Source of the DNA: Pezicula radicicola
Lineage: Eukaryota > Ascomycota > Leotiomycetes > Helotiales > Dermateaceae
Direction of reading: 5' to 3'
Assembly: GCA_003008705.1 (NCBI GenBank)
Contig: PDUO01000063.1
Location: 132,548 to 196,547, forward strand
DNA length: 64,000 nucleotides
Position 1 is the first letter of the stretch. Each line of letters opens with the position of its first letter. Under the pieces are notes generated by a model. The model was not told the origin of the DNA. It worked only from the letters and a program-made list of their open reading frames with translations, and made no database searches. Shown in pieces: positions 47,998-58,710 of this stretch. The position numbers were made by a program, and so were the translations under genes.

Positions 47998-49657
47998 TTT
48001 CTGAAGTTGTCTTATGAAGTCTAGTTACAGGGGAAAGTCCATAGGCATTATTGTGCCATATTACTATTAATGACAGTGGCTGCTTCGATGCCTAGTTCTC
48101 CGATATCAAAAGTTTACTTAACCACAAATTTTGCTACGTGAAACAGTACTCGAACTTTGCAGTAAGAAAGAAATCTTACTAAGGCCCTGTTTGGTTCGAC
48201 CTTTCAGACGTCAGACGTTATTCCTAGACGAGATAAGAGTTGAAATAGAAAATCAACTGACCAGACGCTTTTAGAGTAGACCAATTTCAACTCTAAATAA
48301 TATGAAATAAGTTGAATTTCATATGAAAATACGAATAAGAATTTAGCAGGTAGTTTTCAGACTATATGCTAATAATAAGGCTTATATTAAGTACTAAGGC
48401 GCCCCCGGAACTTACCGATAGGGAGTATAGCTTATATTTATAGGGAGCAAGGCCTAAGTTATAGGGCATAGAGTATTATAGAAGAAGAAGAAGAAGAAGA
48501 AGAAAGAACTACTATAGGGTATATAGCCTATAGTTTATAGGTTGTCTGACGACTTTCGAGTTCGAAAGTAGCCGAGGGTGCAGACGGAATTCCGACTGTT
48601 TTTAGACGCTTTTTGGAGGGAAAGAATCGATTCATCGGAAAAGCATATAAAGATATTGATCTAAGCTTTTTTGTATAAAATGTTGTTGCTAAACGCTTAT
48701 ATGGTTGTGTAGGTCTATGCCTCTATATAAACTGGCATCTGACGTTAGAAAACCACGAACCAAACAGGCCCTTAATGTATTCACATTTGGATGTTGCTTG
48801 TCAGTTTGGATTTCAAGATTAACGGAGTAGTTCAGCATAAGCCTCGGGGGAATAAATATTTATATGAATACAGGAGATTGATGGTATTATAACTTTAAAC
48901 CCCAAAATTTCGCAGACTGCAAGAAAATATTGCAAGAGTCCAAATCGAACACTCATTGGTCGCGAGCTTCGCAACTGGTGGGAAGAAGCCGCGTATCATA
49001 CAGAACTGCTTGCTCACTTCACCACATAATTAAGGTATCAAAGATACTCAAACTAGTTCTAAAATCCAAGTAGGCTCTTTTAAATTTAGGCAGCTCATTC
49101 ACATACCAGAAAGGCAATGATATTTAATATATAACTCAAAGACGCAAGACTCCAGTACTGTTCATTCATAGGTAGATATCGCTTGTCCCTGGAGTTGACT
49201 CCAGACTCGGCCGTACCTCAATCACGCAATCCCTTAGTGCTGATTAACAATCCAAACACCACCACTAGTACACTGCAGCACTACAGTATATAAAAAAGCC
49301 TTCCGTCCCACCATCTCGCAAACATTCCAAAACGTCAAAACCCTCGTTTCAAAAATTAATTGTAACGCCAAACCAACTCCTAGACAAATTGCACGCTATG
49401 GGCAATCGGTGGCGGGACAATGCAAAGCCCGACAGGGTTTAGAATGTCTGCGAATTTGCGGGCGAGGCTAGGCTGAAGTAGCTAGGTAGATCTCTCTATG
49501 GATTTCTGTCCTGTGTTTCGAGTTTCATTTCGACGTCTTCAATTCAGAGTTTCCTCAATCGTTTCTTCCTACTATTTCTAAGACCTTTTCAAGTTTGTGT
49601 CTTTTGAGTATCTTGTTCGAGTCAATTGTACTTTATAAACCAGCGGGTTTTAGCAAA
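47998..49657. other. Intergenic around the Harbinger-like MITE
   Basis: Contains the MITE at 48180-48775. To its right, the region to the MAPEG gene start holds only non-coding AT-rich sequence and that gene's promoter. No gene was recognised. Confidence 0.5.
48180..48775. mobile_element. MITE with GGCCCTGTTTGGTTCG terminal inverted repeats
   Basis: The left end reads AAGGCCCTGTTTGGTTCG (48181-48198). The right end, 48757-48774, is its reverse complement with one mismatch. A second matching stretch follows on each side (CAGACGT / ACGTCAGA). TAA flanks both ends, consistent with a PIF/Harbinger 3-bp TWA duplication (1-bp ambiguity on the right). The 590-bp element has no coding capacity. Its interior includes inverted TATAGGG/CCTATA words and a (GAA)8 microsatellite at 48481-48505. 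Tourist-type MITEs of PIF/Harbinger have GGCCnTGTTTGGTT-like ends, which is the basis of the class call. Confidence 0.8.
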
Positions 49658-50318
49658 ATGGTTTCCTTCGAGCTAGCATCGGAATATGGGTACGTACCTT
49701 TCCCCCTACCAAACTATTTCTAGATGGCCGGCATGATACTACATGCCTTCTTATTTACCTTCTTGCTTCTGCTAAGACTAGATCTGCGAGCAAGTAAAGG
49801 TCTCTCGAAATATAGCAAACACTGACATATCTTAATTCTAGCTACGTCGTACTCGCAGCAACCTCAACATTTATCCTAAACTCTGCACATACCTTGAACA
49901 CTGGGTAACCCTCCCCTTTATTCCAAAACCAGCAACATGAGTACTAAATCAAGATCATCACAGTAAATACCGTAAAGCCGCAAAGGTCGATTACCCAGCA
50001 CCATACGCACCATCATCCGACACAAGCCCCGAAGCCATCCGTTTCAACTGCGCACAGAGATCCCATGCCAACTATGTTGAGAACGTGGTAGTCCTCCTCC
50101 CATCTCTGCTGATCGCAGGTCTCAAATTCCCACTTACGAGTGCTGCATTGGGTTTCTTTTGGACTGCTTCGAGATGGAGTTATATGGTTGGTTATAGTAA
50201 GGGTGGACAGGGTGGGAAGGGGAGATATAAGAATGGTGGGCTTTTGTTTTGGCTTGCGCAGCTTGGTTTGCTTGGTTTGAGTGCTTATAGTGGGGTTACT
50301 ATGGTTTTGGATAAGTAG
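49658..50318 (+). CDS. MAPEG microsomal glutathione S-transferase (MGST3-like)
   Basis: Small membrane enzyme that conjugates glutathione to electrophiles or reduces lipid hydroperoxides. Exons 49658-49689, 49842-49904 and 49964-50318 give 149 residues, the usual MAPEG length. Four hydrophobic helices are visible (about 11-30, 72-90, 95-105, 128-146). The family signature is at 58-72: RFNCAQRSHANYVEN. The start KVDYPAPYAP after helix 1 is typical of MGST3/FLAP-like fungal members. Exon 1 (32 nt) and exon 2 (63 nt) are short but both junctions restore the EYGYVVLAATSTF and LNTGKYRKAAKV reading. Confidence 0.92.
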
Positions 50319-53300
50319 GCTTTTCTTGGATTCATAAAGGTTGAAAGGTGTATGGACGGTATGTACAAATAACGTTGCGTGTTGAAAATGGACAAATAAT
50401 CTGCGAAGGAGATATGCAGGTCCTGGTTGTACCCGCTAAAGTTATTACAACCTGTTTTTGGAGCTCCTTTGCTGGACACGGGAAGGGCTTGATGTCTCAC
50501 TTGTCAGTTACCATTTTGTACAGGTGACTAGAGTCTAGTTCGTCGTAATGAGATTCTGATAGGTTTGTGGTGCTGGGAAATCCCGTACGCAGTACGCGGC
50601 GTCTTTGAGTTTACGTTCTTGCGTCTCCCGGCCTTCTGATGGTACAGTACTCAAAATGACGAACTTTAAGGGAAATGGGTATGACATCTCCAACCTGAGT
50701 AAGAGAAAGAGGATGTGAGCTGATTGCCTTGATCGTGCTTGTACTCCGTAGATTATCCTTCTCTCGCTAGTCAACCGTTCAGCAGGTGTGACGTACCTTC
50801 GGTGAGTTATTCACCACGATCAAGTTTTTTAAGCTAGGTAAAGGCGTCGAAGGATTCCCATGGAAAAGCAGTGACGAGCTTTATTGCTGCTTCACACCCT
50901 CCTCGGCTCTATCTGATAGTCATCCTTCTAACCGTCCACGAAAAGTCTAAGTCAACTGTTTGGGACACTTGTTTTGAGGGGCCAAGCACGTAGATAGAAC
51001 GGGACGTAGAGATACACCGACTGAAGTCGTATAGATCAGCGCAGAGGCAACGTTGTCGATTCAATTCCTGTATAAATACTGGCAAGTATTTGGGCGAATA
51101 ATGCTACGAAGCTGTGAAAATTGGGGTACAGTGAATCGTAAAAGGCCAAGCAATGTCAAGTTTGATCTAGCAGAGCAGCGATGGCGACTTGCAAGGCTGC
51201 TACCTAGAACATGTAGTTTTTTTCAGAAAGAGATAGTCAGGGTGAAGAGAATCCTGACAATAATTGTGACTGCTTTCAGTTGTGCCGCAATCCTTCGATT
51301 CATGCCGACCATACCCATTCTCATCATGTTAAAAGTATGTAATACAGAGCACTCAAGTGCTGAAGTGAAACATATATTGAGTCATCGGTCTTGGGTCCGA
51401 ATATCGCAAGGCATACTTTAGAGAGAAGGCAGTCACTTGACATTGCGGGGAGCCATCATTGATTGGCGTAACAAAGTAGAAGTGCACACGACCAAAGGAA
51501 AGAAACGGCAAGAGACTCAGCGCGAACATGTTCAGGCTTTTGAGGGTCGACATGATTGACTGTGTTGCAAACCGTGGTTCTGGTACTCGATAGGAGGATA
51601 TCTGGGTACCTGCATCCATGCTCGAGGAACAATGGCTTGGTGGGTTCCTCCCGTCGTTCATGAACGAATTGGCGTCAGCAACGACCATGTGTTCGACGAG
51701 CTTGGATAAACTGCTGCACGGTGCTTTGAGGGTTGTGGCGGAGGAAGAGCGATGTGGATGGCTTCATAATCTGACGGGCGCGCCGTGCTCTGCACAGCCT
51801 TGCGCGGTGCAGTAAACTGACCCCTGACTTGGTGGAGGCTTCACCCCTTTGGGGCCGAAACTGCAACCAAATCACAATACCAACAGCAACAATTATTCAT
51901 CAACACCATCGCATCCCCACCAGTAATGACGATGTTTTGCAGAACCTGTGCTCCCGCTGCCATCGCTGCGCACCCGCGCATTGCAGCAGCCTGCAGGAGT
52001 TCGGACGATTTTCTTGCAAATGATGTTGCTTCAGATTCCAGCCCAGTGGAAGGGCTGAAGCAAGAAGATGGTCCCAACCAGTGAGGGCCTCATTTTCCAT
52101 TCGCAGGATATACGCTCTATGGCCACGCATTATACACACGCGCGCCAACGAAAATCAGAGACGCTGGCCAGAAACGCAGGCACTCCAGTCTCTGGTCTCG
52201 AAGTCACCGAGGAGCTGAATAAGTGAGACGCTGTCACACCACTACAAACAATCTCGCTCTCCTTTCCGTCTTTTGCAGGTAACGACGAAACAACAGAACT
52301 CGTATCTCAGAATCCCCTCATTATTATTGGCCTCAAAGCTCAGTCTGCCTCGCATCGAAAAGGGAGAGGGCCGTCCCGATGGGTGCGACGTCTGCTATTT
52401 CGGGGTTCCCTTTTGGCTGGAGACTCAAATGCTCAAATCACATTCCTCTAACCCTCGTCAACCAGCCAACGCCAAAGCTCAATCTGGTCATCCGCACCAC
52501 CCCCCCCATACTCCAAGATTCCAACAAAAAGCCCAAGAATAAGAAGTAATCACACTACGATAATAGCAAACCCTGTTTCATACTGCTGTGCCGTCGGAGA
52601 CGGGGTGGTGTGGTGTGGTGTGCAGACAAAAAAGAATGCAAGCAGGTACTGTGTGGCTTGAGGCTGTGTGCGAGGCTGTACTTTCTGCAGTCTGCCTACT
52701 CTACCAAACTACCCCCAGACAGTCATCCGGCAGCCAGCCAGTCACCACCTCGACGCTCGACACCATCATTCCCTCTTGAGCAATCAGGCAGACAAGTAAC
52801 CACTTTTCTCACTCCCATATATATAAGTAGCATTCCATTTCCCACCATTCATATATCTTCTTCTTTTTCTTTCTCCTATCACACCGACCACAACGACTCA
52901 CATCAACCAATACCCTTCGACTCACACCTGACATCGCTATTCCCGAGTCGGCTACTACTACAACGACAAGGCTCCCATCTCTCATCCCGAATATATCCTC
53001 TTCTCCAGAGTTTTTCACCCCCAGACACTACCTGGTTTAGCATTTTTCAGCAACACTATCGAATCCCTAGTTCGTCTTGGCTCTCACTACCCGCCGCAGA
53101 TTACACGACAATTATTTATACATGTCATCTCCATGTCTCTAAGACACTACATACTTCCAGAAGTTCGATTAGTCTTTGTACCAGACTTTGGAGACTGACA
53201 AACGCCCTCGGGATTTAAGTCGAGAAGGTTCCTGAAGAAGAACGTCCGAGAAACTCAAATCACTTTTCCGACACCAACACCAACACCAACACCCGTCACT

Positions 53301-53390
53301 CACATTCCTCACCCCCATTACGCTCCAGTCTGAAAACAAACAAACAAACAAACAAACCCACCTGGCCTTTTATACGTTTCAACCTTCACA
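50319..53390. other. Long intergenic region and leader of the 53.4-kb gene
   Basis: About 3 kb. A region at 51926-52260 reads like a mitochondrial N-terminus (MTMFCRTCAPAAIAAHPRIA) but no consistent splice chain could be made, so it is not called. From about 52780 to 53390 the plus strand is C/T/A-rich and nearly G-free, with (CAACAC)n at 53272-53293 and (AAAC)n at 53333-53357, consistent with a long promoter and 5' leader of the following gene. Confidence 0.5.
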
Positions 53391-54479
53391 ATGTGTGTTG
53401 AAAATGTTTTCTACGACGAGTACCCTGACGGGAAACTCGTTGAGTTCAGGAGACTGGAGATTTGCCAATACGGTCAACCATCTCGACCTTGCTTTAACCT
53501 CACTATACTTGAGAATCCTACACGATATATCCGATACGGAGAGCTCACCACCCAGGCCATGTTATCTCAACCAACTCCCCTCCATCCACGAGCACCTCAT
53601 ACACCACCAAGATCACCACATCGTCGTTCAGGATCAGACCACCGAAATTCTGGAGAATATACTTCCGATGAGGGTCGTCGACCAAGACGAAACAGTGGCC
53701 TTGCGGCCCTACTAAATGGCAAAAAACTTCGTCAACATCGCAAGGAACGCATAGTAATTGTCGAGAGCCCTCCTACTCCCCGGACGCCACCAATGCACTC
53801 AGGCCAATTCCCACAAGTTCTGACGGCGCCTTCATCACCATCAACACCACCTTACGTTGTTGACTCTCCAATTGGAAGAGGCCGGCCAATCATTGTTGAT
53901 GAGCGACCACTGAGGCGCGAGCGTGCTCCCTCAGCCAGTGCCGTGGTAGGGGAGCGTCTTCCTACCACAAGAGCACGATCGCAATCCTTTAGCGAGCGTG
54001 TCGGCCGGCGCCTCGAGGAAGAGGACCGTGAAGACCGAGAGAGAGAAGAGCGACGAAGGAGGAGGAAAGAGCGGGAGGCAAGAGAAGCTGAGCGGGACGT
54101 GGAGAGACGCCTAGCTGAGCGCATTGCCCTGCAGAATGAGGAAATTCTCAGAAGGCCAGCGGTTCCAATGCCACCAAGACGCCTTAGCGAGAGAGAGTAC
54201 TTGAGACCTGTTATTGACCAGTCTGGAGTCCTCCAAACTGCGATGGGGAATCTGACCTTGGACGATAGAGTTGCAGAGCTGGCTGCCGAGAGACGACGGA
54301 GAGAGGAGCGAGAGGCTTTGATTCGGGCCAGGATGACGGCCGAGAAACTAGCTGAGGAAGAGGAAGCTTTGAAGCAGCGATTGAAGGAACGGCAACAACC
54401 CAATCGGCGCTTTTCTGTTGGGCCTGGTCATAGACGGCATCGTGTTCTTTATGATGATGGAGTTTATCGCTGGGAATGA
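53391..54479 (+). CDS. Conserved-type fungal protein of unknown function, highly charged
   Basis: A single exon of 362 residues. The N-terminus (MCVENVFYDEYPDGKLVEFR, then RPC) is Cys-containing and looks folded; many fungal proteins of unknown function begin with a similar CVENxxYxEYxDG block. Residues 70-200 are Pro/Ser/Arg-rich, with SPPTPRTPP-type motifs. Residues about 200-250 form an Arg/Glu single-alpha-helix or coiled coil (REDREREERRRRRKEREARE). A second helical segment is at about 290-340. The end is basic (GHRRHRVLYDDGVYRWE). No enzyme motif. Its long pyrimidine-rich leader suggests a regulated transcript. Sure it is a gene; the function is not known. Confidence 0.8.
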   Translation: MCVENVFYDEYPDGKLVEFRRLEICQYGQPSRPCFNLTILENPTRYIRYGELTTQAMLSQPTPLHPRAPHTPPRSPHRRSGSDHRNSGEYTSDEGRRPRRNSGLAALLNGKKLRQHRKERIVIVESPPTPRTPPMHSGQFPQVLTAPSSPSTPPYVVDSPIGRGRPIIVDERPLRRERAPSASAVVGERLPTTRARSQSFSERVGRRLEEEDREDREREERRRRRKEREAREAERDVERRLAERIALQNEEILRRPAVPMPPRRLSEREYLRPVIDQSGVLQTAMGNLTLDDRVAELAAERRRREEREALIRARMTAEKLAEEEEALKQRLKERQQPNRRFSVGPGHRRHRVLYDDGVYRWE

Positions 54480-54545
54480 ATTTATTAGGTAGTTGGATAG
54501 TTAGACACAAATATGAAAACACATTTTCTTGAAAAGAATACCCTC

Positions 54546-55765
54546 TCAGATCTCTACCAATATCTTGACATGCTCTTCCTTATGATGGATCAACTGTTTA
54601 AATCCATCTTCCACCACATTTTCTAAGGCGATCTTTCGTGTTATCATGTCGCCCGGCTTCATCGCCCCTACTAACAGTTAGCGACATTTGTCCTTTCATA
54701 CAACAGTCCACAGAAAGAGCACATACCAGATGCAATCGCAGCAATAACATCCTTAAAGTCCTGCCTTACATATCCCAAACAAGCAACATACTTCCCCTCC
54801 TTAAAAACCAAATCATTCGGCTGAAACGGAACAGGCTTCTCCCAAATAGCAACATTAACAACCGATCCTCTAGCCTTAATAGCCAAACAAGCAGCCTTCA
54901 ATCCTACAGCGACGCCTGCACAATCAAAAACAATATCTACACCATCTCCATCAGTCATCTTCTTAACCTCAGAAACGACATCATCCTTCGTCGGATCTAA
55001 AACGGCATCGGCTCCAAAATGAATTGCGAATTTCTGACGGCTGGCTGAGAGTTCAGAGACGATTATCTTGCCACAACCTTGGGCCCGTAGTGCGAGGATT
55101 ACAGCTATGCCAATGGGTCCTCCGCCCAGAATTAGGATGGAGGAGGTGGGTTTGAGAGGGCTTTGGGCTACGGCATGCCAACCAACAGAAAGTGGTTCTA
55201 CAAGAGCTCCGATATCGAGGGGGATATTAGCAGGAAGTGGCAGAGCGGATGTAGCATTGACTGTTATTGCATCGGCTAGACCACCACCGAAGCCTGATAG
55301 TCCGATAAAGCCGCCGTTGTAGCACACATTCTCTAGGCCTGAGTGGCAGGCTGAACAAGTCCCGTCTGCTATAGTCGGTTGGACAGCTACATGCTGGCCG
55401 GGTTGAAAGTCGGTTACTCCCGGGCCGACTTCTGTGACGGTGCCACTGAATTCATGTCTATTATTGCTGTGTCAGAAAAAAGAAATTCAAGAGGGGTTTG
55501 ACGTTTCTGTACCCAAATGTCACGGGGATTGTTTCTTTCGTGACGGGATGTGGTGATGTCGGGGCAAAGGTTGGGCCTCCAAGGAATTCATGTAAATCTG
55601 GAGAGTATTTGAGTCTCTCGTCACTAAAGAAGATAGACATCACTTACCAGTACCGCAAATACCGACGAATGCAGGCTTGATCTTGACCTGTCCCTCTCCA
55701 CATACAGGTTCATCTATTTCCTCCACCCGAATGTCCTCCATTCCGTAATAGCGTGCTGCTCGCAT
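54546..55765 (-). CDS. Zinc-dependent alcohol dehydrogenase, butanediol/sorbitol dehydrogenase type
   Basis: NAD(P)-dependent medium-chain dehydrogenase. Exons 55765-55648, 55597-55513, 55457-54727 and 54670-54546 give 352 residues. Catalytic-zinc ligands are in GICGTDLHE (C37, H42 region) and GHEFSG (H69, E70). The structural zinc lobe reads ADGTCSACHSGLENVC, with three cysteines (102, 105, 113) and Asp99 where the first Cys usually stands. A Rossmann motif GGGPIGIAVILALRAQG is at about 172-188. Overall it fits (R,R)-butanediol dehydrogenase-like MDR enzymes, which reduce diacetyl/acetoin or oxidise 2,3-butanediol. It stands back-to-back with a ThDP enzyme (579 bp apart). Exact substrate unproven. 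Confidence 0.88.
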
Positions 55766-56344
55766 ACTGGTGAGGAAGAAGCTTGAGATCCTTATCAAGA
55801 AAACACTCTAAAAATTTGGCCACAAATTCTTTGAAAGAGACACGTAGTACGTATATATATATATATCTCTCTCTACGGAGGTGAGGTGATCACAGCTGGG
55901 GTGCCGATGGTGATTATATGTCAGACCACTGACTACTGTCTGCCGTGCCTCAACCAGGCCAGCACTCTTTTCGCCGTGCCCTTCCAGTTATCCGGTAAAT
56001 TAGGCCTGCTTCCATTATAAGAAGCTCACTAGACGGGGAGGAATGCCGAGAGTACAGTACTGTATTGTTGGATTTCTTGGCAACCCCGCGCTTGCTCTTG
56101 CTCTGCTTCTTTTCTGCCCAAACGTAATTGTTAAACCCGAACTAGAAGCCGATGGCGGGGTAACCCTTATTTATTGTTCATCACCATAGAGTAACTATCG
56201 TTCGTCGCTATATATGTCTGCTATTCTGCACTAAACACAATAATCTCCAAGCTTGTAACCTCTCACCAGGCATCTTCAATATCCAATCTCTCTATTTGCC
56301 AAGCTGGAAGTAAAATTAAAAGAACAAGAGGTCCTTCTGCAGTC
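55766..56344. promoter_or_regulatory. Divergent promoter region, dehydrogenase / ThDP enzyme
   Basis: 579 bp shared upstream of both genes. An (AT)n run lies at about 55852-55864. The 12-bp palindrome TACAGTACTGTA sits at 56052-56063, near the middle. No open frame inside has a domain. Confidence 0.5.
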
Positions 56345-58710
56345 ATGTATACAACATCCTTTGCCTTTTTCGAGGCACTATGGGTAAGTCATCCCGCGTT
56401 CCACAACACTTGGGCAGTGCTAAGATCATGACAGGAAGCCGGCGTTACACACTGCTTTGTGAATTTGGGCTCCGATCACCCTAGGTACAAATGACTCCTG
56501 CGGTGTTAGATTTGTGTCTACCGGAGCATTGGCTGACTTTCAAAAGTGTGATTGAGGCCATGGTTCAACAGAAAAATCGACAGAAGAAATGTCCACGTAT
56601 CATTACTTGTCCAAATGAAGTAAGCTTTGTCCTTCCAGTGTCCATTGCCAACTAACCTCTTCTCCAGATGGTTGCCTTGTCCATGGCAGACGGGTGAGAG
56701 GTGACAGCGATTTCATTTCTTCAAACTCAGCTAATTCCACTCTAGATATGCTCGTTTGACCAGAAAGCCTCAATGTGTCATCGTGCACGTGAGTAATAAG
56801 AAACCCTAAGGACAACGAGTGGTTGGTTACTAATACACAACAGGTTGATGTGGGCACACAAGGTCTCGGTGCAGCAGTAAGCTATATACTTTGGTTCCGC
56901 TAGGTTGAGCCTTTACTGACACATATAACTCAGGTTCACAATGCCTCCACTGGAAGAGCTCCAGTTTTGATCTTTGCTGGTCTTTCTCCATACACAATAG
57001 AAGGAGAAATGCGAGGATCGCGTACTGAATACATCCACTGGATACAAGATGTGCCTGACCAGAAGTTAATTCTTGGACAGTACTGCAGATATGCTGCAGA
57101 GATCAAGTCAGGCAAGAATGTCAAGCAAATGGTTAACCGTGCCTTGCAATTTGCGACAAGCGATCCCGCCGGGCCAGTTTATCTATGTGGCGCTAGAGAA
57201 GTTATGGAAGAGGACTTGACACCATATCAGCTCGAACAGGCTCATTGGAATCCCGTGGAACCAGCAGGTCTATCCGAAAATTCTGTGTCGACAATAGCAG
57301 AAGCTCTAAGTCAGTGTTACCAAGTTCTCGCGCGTATTTCTAGCTAACATAGGAGTTGTCGTTGTTTTTAGTTGCCGCAAAGGAGCCACTGATAATCACC
57401 GGGTACAGTGGACGAAATCATGCAGCTGTACCTGAACTAGTCAAGCTTACAGAGCTGGTTAAAGGCTTGCGCGTTCTTGATACTGGAGGAAGTGATATGT
57501 GCTTCCCTGCAGATCACCGAGCCTGGCTGGGCCTTCGATATGGTATTGATGCGTCGGTCAAGAGCGCAGATGTCATTGTCGTGATCGACTGCGACGTACC
57601 ATGGATCAATACACAATGCCATCCTTTGAATACTGCCAAAATTTTCCACATTGATGTGGATCCTCTCAAGCAGCTAATGGTCGGTACCTTGAACGCTTCT
57701 ACAAAGTAGAGTCTAACAAGTTTACGCTAGCCTGTTTTTTACCTCGCAGCTGAAGCTCGATATCGAGCAGACAGCTTTACTGCTATAAAGCAACTGAATA
57801 ATTATTTATCCACAGCTGAGATATCAAAGAAACTTGGGGCAGAATCTTTTACCAACAAATGGAACGCTCTTGCTGAAGCTCATTCAAAGCGGCTATCTGC
57901 TATTGCCGGTCTAGCTAAGCCACATGAAGATGGGTAAGCAGCCGACCTTTATAATCACAATGGAAGCTCTATTTGCTCACCGCCTGATTCTCTAGGACGT
58001 TCGGCACTGCTTTCCTCTGCAGCACACTTCGGAAGCTTGTGCCAAAAGACACCATCTGGGTGAGAACATCCTTGAAAACTTCTCCCACTTCTATAGTGGA
58101 ACTGACTCAGATAGGCAATTGAAGCAGTAACACAAACAGCATTCGTTGCAGATGCTGTACAAGCAACTTTACCAGGGACCTGGATTAACTGTGGCGGAGG
58201 CGGACTAGGATGGAGTGGAGGTGGAGCTTTGGGAATCAAGCTTGCTACAGAGTATGAAAACGGTCCTGGCAAAGGTGCATTCGTTGTCCAGATTGTCGGC
58301 GATGGAACATTCCTATTCTCTGTACCTGGCAGTGTCTATTGGATCTCCCAGAGATACAAGATTCCAGTGCTAACCATTGTCTTGAACAACAAAGGTACCT
58401 AGTTTTGACTCGTCGCTTAACTAAAGACTCGCTAACGAGATTGATAGGCTGGAACGCCCCGAGAAAGTCATTACTGCTCGTACATCCTGATGGAGAGGGA
58501 TCAAAGGCTACAAATGAGGAACTAAACATCTCATTCGATGGCCCAATTCCAGACTATGCCGGCATTGCAAAAGCAGCCTCGGGTGGGAATATTTTCGGAG
58601 AGAAAGTTTCAAAGGCGTCTGAACTAGAGGATGTTTTAAAGCGAGCTGTAGAGTCTGTCAAGAACGGCACAACGGCTGTTGTTGATGCAGTTGTTGTATT
58701 GGCATCGTAG
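56345..58710 (+). CDS. Thiamine-diphosphate-dependent decarboxylase / acetolactate synthase-like enzyme
   Basis: ThDP enzyme of the pyruvate decarboxylase/acetolactate synthase superfamily, which cleaves or ligates 2-oxo acids. Twelve exons give 585 residues: 56345-56383, 56435-56484, 56547-56619, 56668-56693, 56746-56788, 56844-56876, 56934-57309, 57372-57679, 57731-57933, 57996-58059, 58115-58394, 58448-58710. The PYR domain has catalytic Glu54 in CPNEMVALSMADGYARL and the GTQGLGAAVHNA loop. The central domain spans about 200-360. The PP domain has the ThDP/Mg motif GDGTFLFSV (GDG 467-469) with NN at 496-497. No FAD-specific features are certain. The first six exons are tiny (26-73 nt), but each join restores conserved sequence. 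The partner dehydrogenase suggests an acetoin-type product; benzoylformate-decarboxylase-like activity is an alternative. Confidence 0.88.

Noticed and set aside
51926..52260. Mitochondrial-leader-like frame (MTMFCRTCAPAAIAAHPRIA) with possible following exons
   Set aside because: No pair of splice sites joins it in phase to the next open stretches, and no family motif appears downstream.
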